Origin: Yponomeuta sedellus
Lineage: Eukaryota > Arthropoda > Insecta > Lepidoptera > Yponomeutidae
DNA: 64,000 nt
Direction: 5' to 3'
Assembly (NCBI GenBank): GCA_934045075.1
Contig: OW203722.1
Location: 21,970,429-22,034,428, forward strand
Under the pieces are notes generated by a model. The model did not search any database. It was not told the DNA's origin and worked only from the letters and a program-made list of their open reading frames with translations. The first letter of the stretch is position 1. Every line of letters starts with the position of its first letter. The translations under genes were made by a program, and so were the position numbers. Below, piece after piece: positions 31,231 to 43,369 of this stretch.

Positions 31231-33511
31231 TCTTACGGCCCAACCCTGAAAATAACAATGGTTTTCTAAATATTTAAAGGACTGGGCCGCAGGAGGTACA
31301 GGTTTTTTTCGTTGCCTCAAATAATTGTGTTTTGAACTCATGTGCTTTAGTCCGCCGACCTAAGAAATAGTTTCGAATCTTTGGACCTACCAAAGACGTC
31401 CGTGGCGTCAAACAAGAATGAACAGGCTAAAATAGCCGGAGGGCTCATCTGCTCCAGACAGGCACAGTTGGGTGCCTCAAACAATTCCTTTTATCACTAT
31501 TGTAATGGTACCTAACTTGGCTTAAGGAGAATGGCGCCGTAATGATCTTTGTTTTATTGTCATTTTTATATTTCCTTCTATTTCTACCAGGTACCAGCAG
31601 AATAACAGCGCTGAAGTTCTTCCTGAACTTTCAGCACATGCTGAGTCGGAGCCCATTCACCATTGCCACACCTACGTTGATCACTCCCAGACCAGTATAC
31701 TGCCTACTACAGTACCTTGTATGCCTTATCTTCTGTGTGTTCTTGATTTTTATGCATGCTACTTTTTTGTTATATGCTTTATACGTGTTGTGAATTGTAT
31801 TTGGTTTGTATTGCTTTGCTTTGTATACGTGTGTGTGTCTTATGTGAATAGATGTTTTATTTATCTATCTATCTACCTAATAATCGTGTAAAATTTTACC
31901 AAGTAATGTCACTTCGAGCAAATCATACAGGAAGTAAACATTTCTAGAACGAAAATATTGGGACTTTTGTTACTTTGCTTGAAGTCTTATACTCAGATTA
32001 GTTTCACATCCACCTCCACTTTGTGGAGGTGTGAGTGAAATTAATGTGTAAGTGTGAGGAAATCTCTCACAGAGATAAACTTATTTTTAAATGATTGCGC
32101 CAGAAGGAGAGTTATGTTGTTAGAGTTTATGTTTATTTTATTGGATACGTTCTGTAGCCTAATTGTCTTTCGATCAGTCTTAGTTGTGAGAATAACACTG
32201 GGGATATCTTTATATAAATAATTCTACTGTACGTGTGTATGTCACTGAACACATTATAAGGCTGAAAAGATTTGGATTACTGTTTTCTTTTTATTGGTAT
32301 GGCTGGCGCCTTGGATGGTTTATATTCACAAATAAATCCCGACAGATTTTGCTGCTTGCAGGAAAACGTCTAGAGGGTTCGCAAGTAATGTAAAAATTAT
32401 TAAGAATATGTGTTTTACAACCGTTTACGCAGTTTAAGTTGTAACATGTACTTATTTTTTTCTTGTTTCACGTGTTGAATAATGTAAAGCAATATACCGA
32501 CACAATCCATTGTGGTGGAAGAATTATTATGAAAAAATGTGATATGATTGTTTTTTCCAATACCATCTTTATTAAGAAGGATTTATGGTTTGCAATGGCC
32601 TACCGTTGTTAGAAGTTAGAGAGTTTAAGTGAAAAATCAAATGATAATTTTCTCAAAGCGCCAACAAAGAAGTGCACGTCAAATTAAAATCTATAATTTT
32701 TTTATGAAGTAGAATAAAATCAATTAACCGGGCTGGATTGGTGATAGCGTTATCCTCGCCAAATAAGGCCCATAATGGCATACAAATTGAAATGCGATCA
32801 AGTAACAAATCCAATTGTAAAAACCGCCCGTGAGCTTACCAACAATTACCAAGCCAAAATCGACTAGCGTTGTGCTCTGTGCTGCAGCATTCCAATGGTC
32901 GAGTCGATGTAATGACTATTACTACCCAATGCCTGAAACGCGGTTCATAAAATGTGTAAAGTACACTTCCTACCAAAAGGGCTACTGTAATATAAAGGAT
33001 TATTTAGATGACAATGATGTATGGAATGAAAGCTAGTACAATGCATGAGTTCTATGTTTTATAATAACTATGTAAATTCTGTTAATTAAGGACTTTGGGA
33101 AAACTAAGTTTCAAGTTTTTTTGTCCATTTTTCTCCAAAATTATCTAGAGTTTGAAATTGATACCAAGTTTGACTTGTAACGTTAATTAAGTTGCAAAGT
33201 TAATTAAGTTTCTGCGTTACTATGAATAAAAACTTTTGATTTCATTTCAGTGACAAATAAAATTGTACAGTCAAAAGCAGAACAATCTTTACACCCTGTG
33301 CACTCAAGTGCGTTACACTACGGGCGACTGTAACTAAAATGTAAACGTTGATGTGCTTCCAGTAATATTGAAGTGACAGGTGACACATGTTTAATTGCCT
33401 CGTTGATCTAACGCTAACATACTAACTTTAATTTGTTCCTGATGTTGAAAATAACTAAAGAAAACCATTATTATTTTCAAAGTCAACACAAGCGGTTTAG
33501 TAGAATTACCC
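31231..33511. other. Unassigned stretch
   Basis: No gene is supported. 32020-32085 holds 'gtgtgagtgaaattaatgtg' and 'gaaatctctcacagagataa', related to the LINE end at 20420. The rest is AT-rich with stops in every frame. The frame at 31542-31793 is hydrophobic but has no start context, domain or splice support. Confidence 0.45.
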
Positions 33512-33643
33512 CCAGTTTCTCGTACACTAACAAGCCGTTAATCTGCTGTTAACAGCTGTCAGTTGGCCAAAGTGCATACGGAAAAAAAACATTTGACAGC
33601 TGTTAACAGTAGATTAACAGATTGTTCGTGTACGAGAAACTGG
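33512..33643. mobile_element. Fold-back MITE (132 bp)
   Basis: 'ccagtttctcgtacac' (33512-33527) is answered by 'gtgtacgagaaactgg' (33628-33643). Inner arms 'gttaatctgctgttaacagc' and 'agctgttaacagtagattaa' extend the pairing to almost the whole element. A target duplication is not evident. Confidence 0.75.
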
Positions 33644-33864
33644 ATGTTAGTCTGAGTTTTATTTTACCCTACTGCGCTAGAAAGTTTTATATTTTTCGAG
33701 TATATCTATGTTAGTTCGTTTGTTATTTGTATATATGCATGCATCGAAGTAGAATTTTTTTAAACAACTTATACTACTCTAAAACTTACCAACTGTACTA
33801 AAATTTTTTACAGTTGGCCAAACTTAGTACTAAATGATTCTTCAAACAGTGAAGACTGCTCAAC

Positions 33865-33975
33865 TTCTGCTAGAAGAAATCTCTGGTCAGAGATATGCTC
33901 GCTTTTGTATATGTATTTTCTTATGTAAATTTTCTTATATTGTCATTCCGTGTACGATAAAGTATAATATAACGA
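33865..33975 (+). repeat. LINE 3' end (same family as 20335-20545)
   Basis: 'ctagaagaaatctctggtca', 'gagatatgctcgcttttgta' and 'gtgtacgataaagtataata'. Confidence 0.6.
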
Positions 33976-34410
33976 CACATACTTAATAATGATAATTTGT
34001 CATAAAACTGGACTTTACCGACTCGATAAGCAATTGTGTCCCATCACTTTAATTGATTTCTTCGGTCCGATTCGCCTTAACTACTCGAGTGCCAGTTTCA
34101 TTTAGGTCGTGAACAATGGAGCTGTCTGTCGTTTGAACGTCAGTTTAAATTTATCTTAGTGGAAACGGCAGTAAGTCAATGAGGAAGTTTCAAACTGGTA
34201 GTCAAGGATTTAGCACCAATAGAGATCGTGCACTAAAACATTTATTAACATAATCGGAGAGACTATATTAAAAGATAAAAAACGTGGTAATATTCTTCTC
34301 TATGACTAATGATTTTCAAATTATAATCTGCCAAAAAGTCCTTATAGTCACGTGGAACGGAAATGCGATACAAAAATCAGGCTCAAAGTGTGACGTCACA
34401 ACTTGCACGC

Positions 34411-34660
34411 AATAGTGGCATTTTTCTGAGCACTTTCGTGGTTCGCAAGGCACATTAAGCCGTTGGCACCGGCTGTTGTGTAATGGCAGTTAGAGATCTT
34501 ATGGGCGGCTTGATAACTTCTGCAGTAAGGCCCGCCACTGTCTTACAATCCTCCACCAACCCGGATTTGGGGCCTGTGGTGGAGAATGGCCTAACCTTCC
34601 TGCGATGCAGGTGAAGACCCGCGACCCAGCAGTCGGGACATACAAAGCTGTCATGATGTT
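34411..34660 (+). mobile_element. 5S-type SINE, head-less copy
   Basis: From 'aatagtggcatttttctgag' to 'gacatacaaagctgtcatga'; contains 'cgttggcaccggctgt', 'atgggcggcttgataacttc' and 'tcctgcgatgcag'. It is followed directly by a SINE-A tail at 34664-34745. Confidence 0.83.
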
Positions 34661-34663
34661 AAA

Positions 34664-34745
34664 GGTGCGGGGCATCCGAGTGGTCTCTTCACCCATTTAG
34701 TGTGAGTAAAGATGATACTGGACGCTGTATAAATCATCTCATTAA
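34664..34745 (+). mobile_element. SINE-A 3' tail fragment
   Basis: 'gagtggtctcttcacccatt' and 'actggacgctgtataaatca' then 'tctcatta'. Confidence 0.7.
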
Positions 34746-34762
34746 AAGTAAAAGTATGGGAG

Positions 34763-34812
34763 CTACCTACCTACCTACCTACCTACCTACCTATCTATCT
34801 ATCTATCTATAA
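34763..34812. repeat. Compound (CTAC)n(CTAT)n microsatellite
   Basis: About seven ctac units followed by about five ctat units. Confidence 0.95.
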
Positions 34813-35065
34813 CAAATATCTTAGATTTAAATAACTCCTTCATGTATTCACGCCCTTTTGTAGACCACTCCTTTTTTAGAATGTAACCTTTATACGTTCA
34901 ACTACAGGTGTCTGCGCCATCATCCTATTTTGAATTTGCCACCATAATGGTCATACGTCACCGGACTTTTGCGAACCCCGACACTCTACTGAACCGCACC
35001 AAACGTCAACGTGCCTTTGATTCCATCATTTTATTTTATTCTACGTTTTAAACGAATTTAATGTA

Positions 35066-35155
35066 TTTAAAAACCTATTTAGAGGCTAAAAATTTCACCC
35101 ATGCCGGGATTCGAACCCGCAACCTCTGGCTATCCGAACCAGCGCTCTACCAATT
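35066..35155 (-). mobile_element. Family T retroposon, truncated inside the tRNA-like part
   Basis: It begins with the constant end 'tttaaaaacctatttagagg' and stops at 'cgctctaccaatt'. The flanks 'gaatttaatgta' (35054-35065) and an expanded 'gaatttaatttaatttaatg' (from 35155) suggest a ~12-bp target duplication that has since slipped. Confidence 0.8.
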
Positions 35156-35307
35156 GAATTTAATTTAATTTAATGTAGTTTTCCTAATTAAAATGAAGTT
35201 TTGTGTGCGAAGACTATGAGGTTTTCTTTGTCTCAAATAGACCCAATATATTTGAGAAGACTTCCAGTGGCCCGCGTGGCCAACAGGGCAAAGCTTTTCT
35301 AGTATTT

Positions 35308-35362
35308 CTTATTACGTTTTACCTAATAAATAATCGTGATTAGACCCGTTATTACATGACTC
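35308..35362 (+). repeat. Possible Penelope-like terminal relic
   Basis: 'attacgttttacctaataaa' and 'taatcgtgattagacccgtt', as at 26315-26360. Confidence 0.45.
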
Positions 35363-35384
35363 AGACATAGAGAGTATGGATTAA

Positions 35385-35890
35385 ATTGCCACGCGTGCCC
35401 ACCGCCGTTTGCCAATTTCAAGCGCAGAGGTAATAGAACACCTCACGCTCAGGTTTCCTCAGGGTGTTTTTGCGCTTAGTTAATTGCCATGCGTGCCCAC
35501 CGCCGATTGCCGATTGGCAATTTCAACTGCTGAGGTAGTAGAACACTTCACTCTCAGGTTTCCTCAGGGTGTTTTCACGGTTACTTAATTGCCATGCGTG
35601 CCCACTGCCGATTGGCAATTTCAAGCGCTGAGGTAGTAGAACACCTCACTCTCAGGTTTCCTCAGGGTCTTTTCACGGTTATTTAATTCCCCTGCGTGCC
35701 CACTGCCGATTGCCGATTGGCAATTTCAAGAGCTGAGGTAGTAGAACACCTCACTCTCAGGTTTTCTCAGGGTGTTTCCACGGTTACTTAGTTGCCATGC
35801 GTGCCCAACGCCGATTGCTGATTGGCAATTTCAAGTGCTGAGGTACTAGAACAACTCACTCTCAGGTTTCCTCACGGTGTCTTCAATGTT
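35385..35890 (+). repeat. Tandem array of repeat family H, 5 units of ~98-106 bp
   Basis: The unit start 'attgcca(c/t)gcgtgccca' recurs at about 35385, 35482, 35587, 35685 and 35790. Each unit includes 'tttcaagcgctgaggtagta', 'gaacacctcactctcagg' and 'tttcctcagggtgtttt'. Two length classes differ by an 8-bp 'gattgccg' duplication. Confidence 0.92.
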
Positions 35891-37120
35891 GTTGCTTCGT
35901 TGCCTGCTTCGTTGAATAGCCGATAGCAGTTAAATAAGTCACTGTGCACTAGCCAACCAAACGGCGGTTTTGCCTGTCGCCTCCCCAATTGGAGGTATTT
36001 ATACTCTACCTTTTCCAATTGCTGTTGATTATTTAGGCAAACGCCGTTGGCGGTATTTTTAACTGGTATTCCAGCAATCTTCTTCGAAGTTTTACTCTTG
36101 TTATTCGTTCCAGTATCACCCCTTTCTTGTGTGATACTAACTGTGATAGCAATTGCAGAGTCTTATTGTAGAGGCTCCGATGTGTTAAGTTTAAGATGAT
36201 TTTGGAAAAGATGGTCAGATTTTCCGCAAAAAGTGATGTTATAACTTACGATGTAATTTTATTATAGTATCGTCTATATAATTTTTCACACTAACTCTTT
36301 CCGGGCACTACACGCACCATTAGCCAAATAACTCAAGGTTAGCGGGAAAAAATACTCATTATCATTAAGCTAGCCTTTGTATAAATATACTTATTGTGAA
36401 ATAAAGAATTTTCAAACATAATCTAAGTACAAATACGGCCCTATCTAGCGTGAGTGAAGGTGCTACTGAACCTTGTTTGAATAATTTAATTTCTCTATAT
36501 ATTTTAAGCATCTCACCAATTGAACGTAGAAAATATCACACGAAATCCCCAATTTTAGAAGACTCGGCTTGAGTAGGAGTTCTCAGATTTGAACTTATAT
36601 TGTAACACAATTTAAACTTTCGCAACTTGAACACAGTGTTAGAGTATTTTCGGGGCTTAATTGCTAATTTATTGCTATTTTACTTTGACGTTTCGATGAC
36701 GTTACAGTCATCGTGGTCACGAGAATGCGGCTGGTACCCGATCGCATCTTCGGCTGATAAGCTTTTAGATTACCCTCAATCTGCCATCACAAAACACTAT
36801 TAGGGTTGCGATACACTATACTGACAATGAACTTATATTTGTGTTGAACAAAACGTAATATATCTAACTAATCGGTCCGTTTGAGCTTGGGTCCGATTTA
36901 AACCCATTTACGCTTGTTTAAGAAGGAAAACAAGCGCAAGCGACCCTTCCCGAACGACGTACTCACCCAGCCCATACGTCTAGCATACCCTGGGCCACAA
37001 TCATCGGGTTCCTTATGCTGATTAGCAAATCCTTTCACTAGGGCTTGCCATTGACACGATAAGAATAAGAAGGAAAATGTACAGAAATATAAGATAGAAC
37101 AGGACGAAAGCATTAAAAAG
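35891..37120. other. Unassigned stretch
   Basis: No gene is supported. A diverged family G-like 'aagatgattttggaaaagat' occurs at 36196. 'gacgtttcgatgacgttaca' then 'gtcatcgtggtcac' at 36689-36722 is another Penelope-type terminal motif. The minus-strand 71-aa frame at 36898-37113 has no motif. Confidence 0.45.
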
Positions 37121-37122
37121 TT

Positions 37123-37310
37123 AAAATTACTTTGCTGAATTCCGCCAAAAATCCCACAAGCACCATGCGGCTAGCTAATGCACCGCCCTCCCTCCCACTT
37201 TTTCAAGCAGAAGCAAGACACGAACACACCACCACCAACACCAATACTTGTGTGAGAAAACACGCGACGCGTTTCGCCTCTAACACGAGGCATCCTCAGA
37301 TGATATATAT
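37123..37310 (+). repeat. Repeat family E, single-arm copy
   Basis: 'attccgccaaaaatcccaca', 'agcaccatgcggctagctaa' and 'cacaccaccaccaacaccaa' lead into 'cgcgacgcgtttcgcctcta' plus 'acacgaggcatcctcag'. That end is reminiscent of Penelope-like 3' ends. Confidence 0.65.
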
Positions 37311-37377
37311 CCTGTGGCAATCAAATGCAATCAATGGCAATCACGAAATATTATTAGGCATACGGATGTTTTTGGTT

Positions 37378-37545
37378 TAAGATGACTTGAAAAAAGATGG
37401 TCAGAGTGGAGTTTTTTTTCCGCTGCCTTTTTCTCCACTGCAATACTTCCCAAAGGCAGCCACTTACATTTTACACTGTACATTGACATTCAGCAAACAG
37501 AACGTAAATTATTTACTTTGAAATAAATTGATTTGATTTGATGTA
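37378..37545 (+). repeat. LINE 3'-end family G
   Basis: 'agatggtcagagtggagttt', 'ccgctgcctttttctccact', 'acattgacattcagcaaaca' and the end 'gaaataaattgatttgattt' plus a short tandem tail. Confidence 0.75.
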
Positions 37546-37667
37546 GTTGTCTAATTTGGCTATGAGTAATAAATTTTCAAACTTTCTTCTGAAGACATCT
37601 TCTGGCTCAGCTTGTGCAGTAAATTTGAGCCATTAGTGTTGTTTTTTAGTTAGTGTTCCCTTTTTTT

Positions 37668-38070
37668 CATCATCAACCCATAATGTCCCCGCCGAGGGGC
37701 ATGGATAGAGACCCGTGGCAGAGTATAGCCTATATTGCAGAGGCCATATAGGCTATACTCCATCATCCAGGCGCCAAATCCTGATTGGTGGAGGCTTGCA
37801 AGACTAGTGGCTGGTCTTACTGTCAGGAGTTTTCAAGCCGCCCTAAGGCCTCTGACATGGCTTTATGACTGCCATCTGTCGACGGCAGCCGGCACCAACT
37901 GCTTGACGTGCCTTATGAAGCACGGAACCGCTCGGAAAAATGCCACTAGCGTAAGTCGTAGAGGGTCTCCCATCCAATCACTAAAGGCGCTCTATGTTGC
38001 TTAACCTTCGTGAAATTTTAAGATCACTCAGGCAGCCAGGGCTTCGAGCGGAACTCTATTAATACCGCTC
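37668..38070 (-). mobile_element. 5S-type SINE, second subfamily, with internal hairpin
   Basis: It runs from 'catcatcaacccataatgtc' to 'ccagggcttcgagcggaa'. The minus-strand head 'cacgaaggttaagcaacata' then 'gagcgcc' again matches the 5S internal promoter. A perfect 15-bp stem lies at 37721-37760 where other copies have simple sequence. Confidence 0.85.
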
Positions 38071-38414
38071 TTGATTGTCGGAAATAAAAATGAAAATATA
38101 TAAACGGTTTACGCTTTCATATAATCTAGCAAAGATTTAAATCATTTAAATAATTCAGCAAAATATTAATAAAGAGAAACACGCAGCGACTTTGGGTAAA
38201 ATGGTTGTACTGTTTGGATAGTACCCATTTACCTAATTGTCGTGCATTTGGAATGAAAGATTTCTCGATAAACGTGTCCACGTCGAGGGGATAAACCCAA
38301 ACCCCTTTCCCCGAGTGGCCCCGCCGATTCCAAGACAGCCTCCCGTAATGAGATTATGTTGTCTCGGATATTACTTGTCAAAGGTTTATTCTGTCGTCTG
38401 GTTGCGCCAGCAGC

Positions 38415-39420
38415 GCGATTCCGGCTAATCTCGGCTGGTTATTTCTCGCAGGTTGTTTGTGCTCGCATTTTGTATGTGTGTTTGCTGTTTTTTCTCATGC
38501 AGACTCGTACCGTTCTTGTTTTTGTACCACCTTTTGTTCCTAGATCTATGAAGTTTGGTCTAACGTTTTGTCCCCAGAACGGGCGGTACCGTAAACGTTG
38601 TTTACTTCATAATAACAAAATAAACCATAACATAACAGGTTTATTGTAGGTAAAGATTTACTTTAAATAGACAAAGTAAAACAAACATTTTTTGACAGTT
38701 TCTTACAGTTTTAAGACTGGCACCAAGAAGTATGCAAGAAGTATGCAGAGCGCCATATGTGTGTTAGTTATTGTTTTCAATGTAGACTCGTACCGTTCTT
38801 GTTTGTGTAACACCTTTTGTTCCTAGACCTGGTGAAGGTTTTGTTCTAAGGTTTTGTCCCCAGATAGGGCGGTACCGAAAACGTTTTTCATAATGACAAT
38901 CTCACATAGATTTATTGTAGGTATGGATTTACACTAACGGTACAAAGTACATCAAACATTTTTTGACACTTTCTTCTAGTTTTGAGACTGGCACCAAAAA
39001 GTATGCGATTATACTATTTTTATGCTGGAGGTGGTATCGGCACGGTAGATTGCCGCACCAGTCACATGTCTCATGATAATCTCGACCGGTTATTTCTGGC
39101 AGGTTGTTTGTGCTGGCATTTTATGTGCGTTTTTTTTTCATTTCAACTCGAGCTGTTGTTGTTTTTGTACCTACTTTTGTTCTTAAACCTAGAAGAATGT
39201 CAAGTCAAAGTAAAGCTAACACTTTTTTGCACTGGGTCAATTTATGAATCGAGAATTTTGCTAGCTAAAAAGTTAATTACACTTAATAGTTAAAATTTTC
39301 CAGAAAAGAACGTTACTTACGTATTTACTTAGTGAAATTCTCAATTCAAAAGCCGGCCCACTTTCCTCTATTTATGAGTCTAGCACCAAATAGTATGCGA
39401 TTATTCATACTATTATATTA
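38415..39420 (+). repeat. Imperfect tandem repeat, ~3 units of ~280-360 bp
   Basis: 'actcgtaccgttcttgtttt' starts at 38503 and 38785, with a diverged form at 39146. 'ggttatttctcgcaggttgt' (38436) recurs at ~39089. 'agactggcaccaa(g/a)aagtat' recurs at ~38715 and ~38986, and weakly at ~39380. The 63-103 aa frames here are phase-drifting across units and not judged coding. Confidence 0.75.
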
Positions 39421-39600
39421 TAGATGATTTGAGAAAAGACGGTCAGAGTGGAGTTTTTTTTCCGCTGCCTTTTTCTCCACTACAATACGGCCCGAAAGCA
39501 GCGGCTTACATTTTACATTGTACGTTGACATTCAGCAAACAGGGTGTAAATTCTTTACGTTGAAATAAAGTGATTTAAATTGAATTTTAATTGAATTATA
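39421..39600 (+). repeat. LINE 3'-end family G
   Basis: Same blocks as 37378-37545, ending 'gaaataaagtgatttaaatt' plus 'gaattttaattgaatta'. Confidence 0.75.
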
Positions 39601-39911
39601 AAGCCGGAAAACCGGGGCGGTAGATTACCGCGCCAGTCACATGTCCCACGCACTACAGCGACCGAGTGATCTCTTCACCGACCTAGTGAAGGTACCACTG
39701 GACGCTGCATACCGTACACCATCAAAGTAAAAAGAATTTTATTCACTATAAAAACAAAACGTTTACTTAATGAACGTCAAGGATAGATCATAATTATGTA
39801 TCTTTCTATGATTGTGTGAAACTAAAAAGAACCAACACATGTATTCTTTTTAAAACAGATTTTAACTCAATTAATAGAATTATCAACTTAAAGAATTATC
39901 AAACTTTCTTT

Positions 39912-40044
39912 ATGTTGCACTAACCCGTGCTGATGTCAATTTTATAAACCTATGTAGAGATTCGAAATTTCTCCGTTGCCAGCACTTGCCTTGTTCGAGT
40001 CCCAGCATCGGCGGAATTTTTAGCCTCTAAATAGGTTTTTAAAG
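39912..40044 (+). mobile_element. Family T retroposon, diverged
   Basis: 'tgcactaacccgtgctgatg', 'aaacctatgtagagattcga', a decayed tRNA-like part with 'tgttcgagtcccagcatcgg', and the end 'tctaaataggtttttaaa'. Confidence 0.7.
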
Positions 40045-40454
40045 TTACTTATTCGTCACGTAGATGCAAATGCCAAAGTGTGTTTACATGTACAATATTA
40101 CCCCTAATTGTACCGAAAACACTTTCGCCAGTTTGTCTTTTAAAAGGCCCGCCTCCTCAAGTTGTTCGTCCTTCAACAATAAGAACCTAGCTGTCTGTAT
40201 TATTTTACAAAGCACTTCAGACTGTCGAAAGAAGTACTAAAGCGGACAATAACGTCGCTCGAATGAGCCTCTCGAGCCACCGGCACGAAAAAAGTGCGAG
40301 TACTCGGCGCAAGTACATTTGTCATTGAGAGGGATCAACATTGTGGCATTTCGGTAACAATATTTCCGTTATTGTGTTTTTTATAGACCGTAGGGTGAAG
40401 TAGATGGTGACGGTACGACCGGGAAAAGTGAATAAAGTTTAAAAGCCAAACGCG

Positions 40455-40685
40455 CACTCTATGACATATCGTCGTTTGCCGACCTCTGTGACTACCATGC
40501 GAGAGATCCAGGGTTCGAGCACGGCTGGGGACAAAAAAAATCCCAGGGCTGGGATGTTTACATGTGTGTTGTCGTTGTTTCTGGTTCCCAGGACACAAGG
40601 TATCCTAATGTGGGGCCAGAAGCAATGTATGTACCTGTATGTAAATTTTATGTTATTGCTATTTTTTTACTGGCATAGTAAAAAA
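40455..40685 (+). mobile_element. tRNA-derived SINE family D
   Basis: The head has 'accatgcgagagatccaggg' and B box ggttcgagcac. The body is 'ggctggggacaaaaaaaatc' then 'ccagggctgggatgtttaca', and it ends 'gtggggccagaagcaatgta'. Plus-strand counterpart of 53823-54031. Confidence 0.75.
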
Positions 40686-41030
40686 ATATGATTTTCGTTT
40701 TTACATCTAAATTGAAGGAAAACTTGATAGTCAGTGTGTAGTGTTAAAGAACTTTTATAAATAATAAAACTGGAACGACTTTAACTTTGTGCTTTATTTG
40801 TACTGTTTTATTTATTTTATATTCATGATAAAAACAGAAAACTGGATAAAAACGGAATTAGCAGGAAAAATAGTCAGGTCTAGTTAAGATGTAAAATAGT
40901 AATGATGAAAATGATGGAAATCTCGAAAATGTGTGACATAATTTTAAATATTTGAAAATGATAGATAGAAAAAGAAATATAAATATAAATCACGCACAAA
41001 AAAACCGTGTCATTATTAATTGAATTATCA
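40686..41030. other. AT-rich stretch before the TTTA tract
   Basis: Nothing supported. Confidence 0.6.
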
Positions 41031-42065
<1,035 letters not shown>

Positions 42066-42285
42066 TAAGAAGCGCTCGTGGCCTTCGGACCGAGTGATTG
42101 GAGTAAATAATTTGAGCTAAGTAACAACAGGCGCGGTCAGGTGCAGGATGGGTGACCGTCGCGCGACTATCGCTAGTGGCATTTTTCCGAGCGCTTCCGT
42201 GCTTTGCAAGACCCGCTAAGCCGTTGGTGCTGGCTGTCATGTAATGGCAGTCGTTAAGCCATGTCAGAGGCCTTATTATTATTGA
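42066..42285 (+). mobile_element. 5S-type SINE with intact 5' head, 3' truncated
   Basis: It starts 'aagaagcgctcgtggcctt', then 'gagctaagtaacaacaggcg', 'cggtcaggtgcaggatgggt' and 'gaccgt' (5S-like control region at ~42113-42160). It continues through 'ttgcaagacccgctaagccg' and stops at 'agaggccttattatt'. Confidence 0.88.
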
Positions 42286-42298
42286 ATTCTTTATTGTA

Positions 42299-42840
42299 AT
42301 TACACTATTTTTATTTTTAATGCACTAACCCGTGCTAAGGAACAAATTTAAAAACCTATTTAGAGGCTAAAAATTTCACCCATGCCGGGATTCGAACCCG
42401 CAACCTCTGGCTATCCGTACCAGCGCTCTACCAATTGAGCCAATGGGCGACTCACGGACTCACTGATGCCGTGAGTCGCCCATTCGAATCCCGGCATGGG
42501 TGAAATTTTTAGCCTCTAAATAGGTTTTTAAATTTGTTCCTTAGCACGGGTTAGTGCATTAAAAATAAAAACAGTGTAATCATGTGGGTACAGTGATATC
42601 GTTCCGATGTTAAACCTAACTGCAAAGTAGGTGGTCGGGGCTGTAAGTAATGCAATTTGCTTAAGTCAGATGTCGCTGCCTGTACGTAATACAGAGAATA
42701 TTGTAAAGAGGTTCGAAATTTCACTGATGCCGTGAGTCGCCCATTGGCTCAATTGGTAGAGCGCTGGTACGGATAGCCAGAGGTTGCGGGTTCGAATCCC
42801 GGCATGGGTGAAATTTTTAGCCTCTAAATAGGTTTTTAAA
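42299..42840. mobile_element. Compound family T retroposon with 12-bp TSD around the whole
   Basis: 42299-42582 is a fold-back unit whose ends are perfect inverted copies (attacactatttttattt and its near complement ending cagtgtaat). It has a full minus-sense tRNA-like segment and a deleted plus-sense one. 42583-42840 adds a further plus-sense copy with 'ggtcggggctgtaagtaatg' and a full tRNA-like segment (42738-42812). The duplication ttctttattgta lies at 42287-42298 and 42841-42852, so the 542-bp compound behaves as one insertion. Confidence 0.9.
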
Positions 42841-42939
42841 TTCTTTATTGTACTTGTAAAGATTGTACAATTGTCGGGCTTAATACTAAATAGTATTATA
42901 TTCTAGCCAACCAACAGGTGACGTGGAGAAGGTGGCAAT

Positions 42940-43108
42940 AGTGTCAAATGGGCGGCTTGATAACTTCTCAGTAAGGCCCGCCACTGTCTTACAATCCTCA
43001 GCTAACCCGGACTGGGCCCCCATGGTAGAGTAAGGCCTAACCTTCCTGCGATGCAGGAAGAGACCCGTGCCCCCCAGCAGTGGGGACATACAAGGGTTGA
43101 TGTCAAAT
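42940..43108 (+). mobile_element. 5S-type SINE, 3' fragment
   Basis: 'atgggcggcttgataacttc' to 'gacatacaagggttgatgtc'. Confidence 0.82.
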
Positions 43109-43369
43109 TTATCTTTTTTAATTAATTTTCTAAGTGATTAAGGAACAAAATATTCTGTAAATATTTCAAGCTTCTATCAGTTGCCGTTAATAAAAGAACA
43201 AAAAGAGCAAAAACTGGAAAAAAGACACATTGTCATAATGTGAAAAAAAACAATTGCATTTAAATACAAATATATATTTATTTTATTTTTTGGAAGATTT
43301 TCACCGATGAAAACATTATTAAAACTGTTTTTATACGGATTTATGCTCTTTTATTTTTACATTTTTACA

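Noticed and set aside
31542..31793. Hydrophobic 83-aa frame resembling a membrane peptide
   Set aside because: AT-rich composition alone gives Phe/Leu/Tyr-rich frames; no signal or homology is visible.
35385..35890. CRISPR-like regular repeats
   Set aside because: Units are ~100 bp head-to-tail duplicates without unique spacers, in a eukaryotic context.
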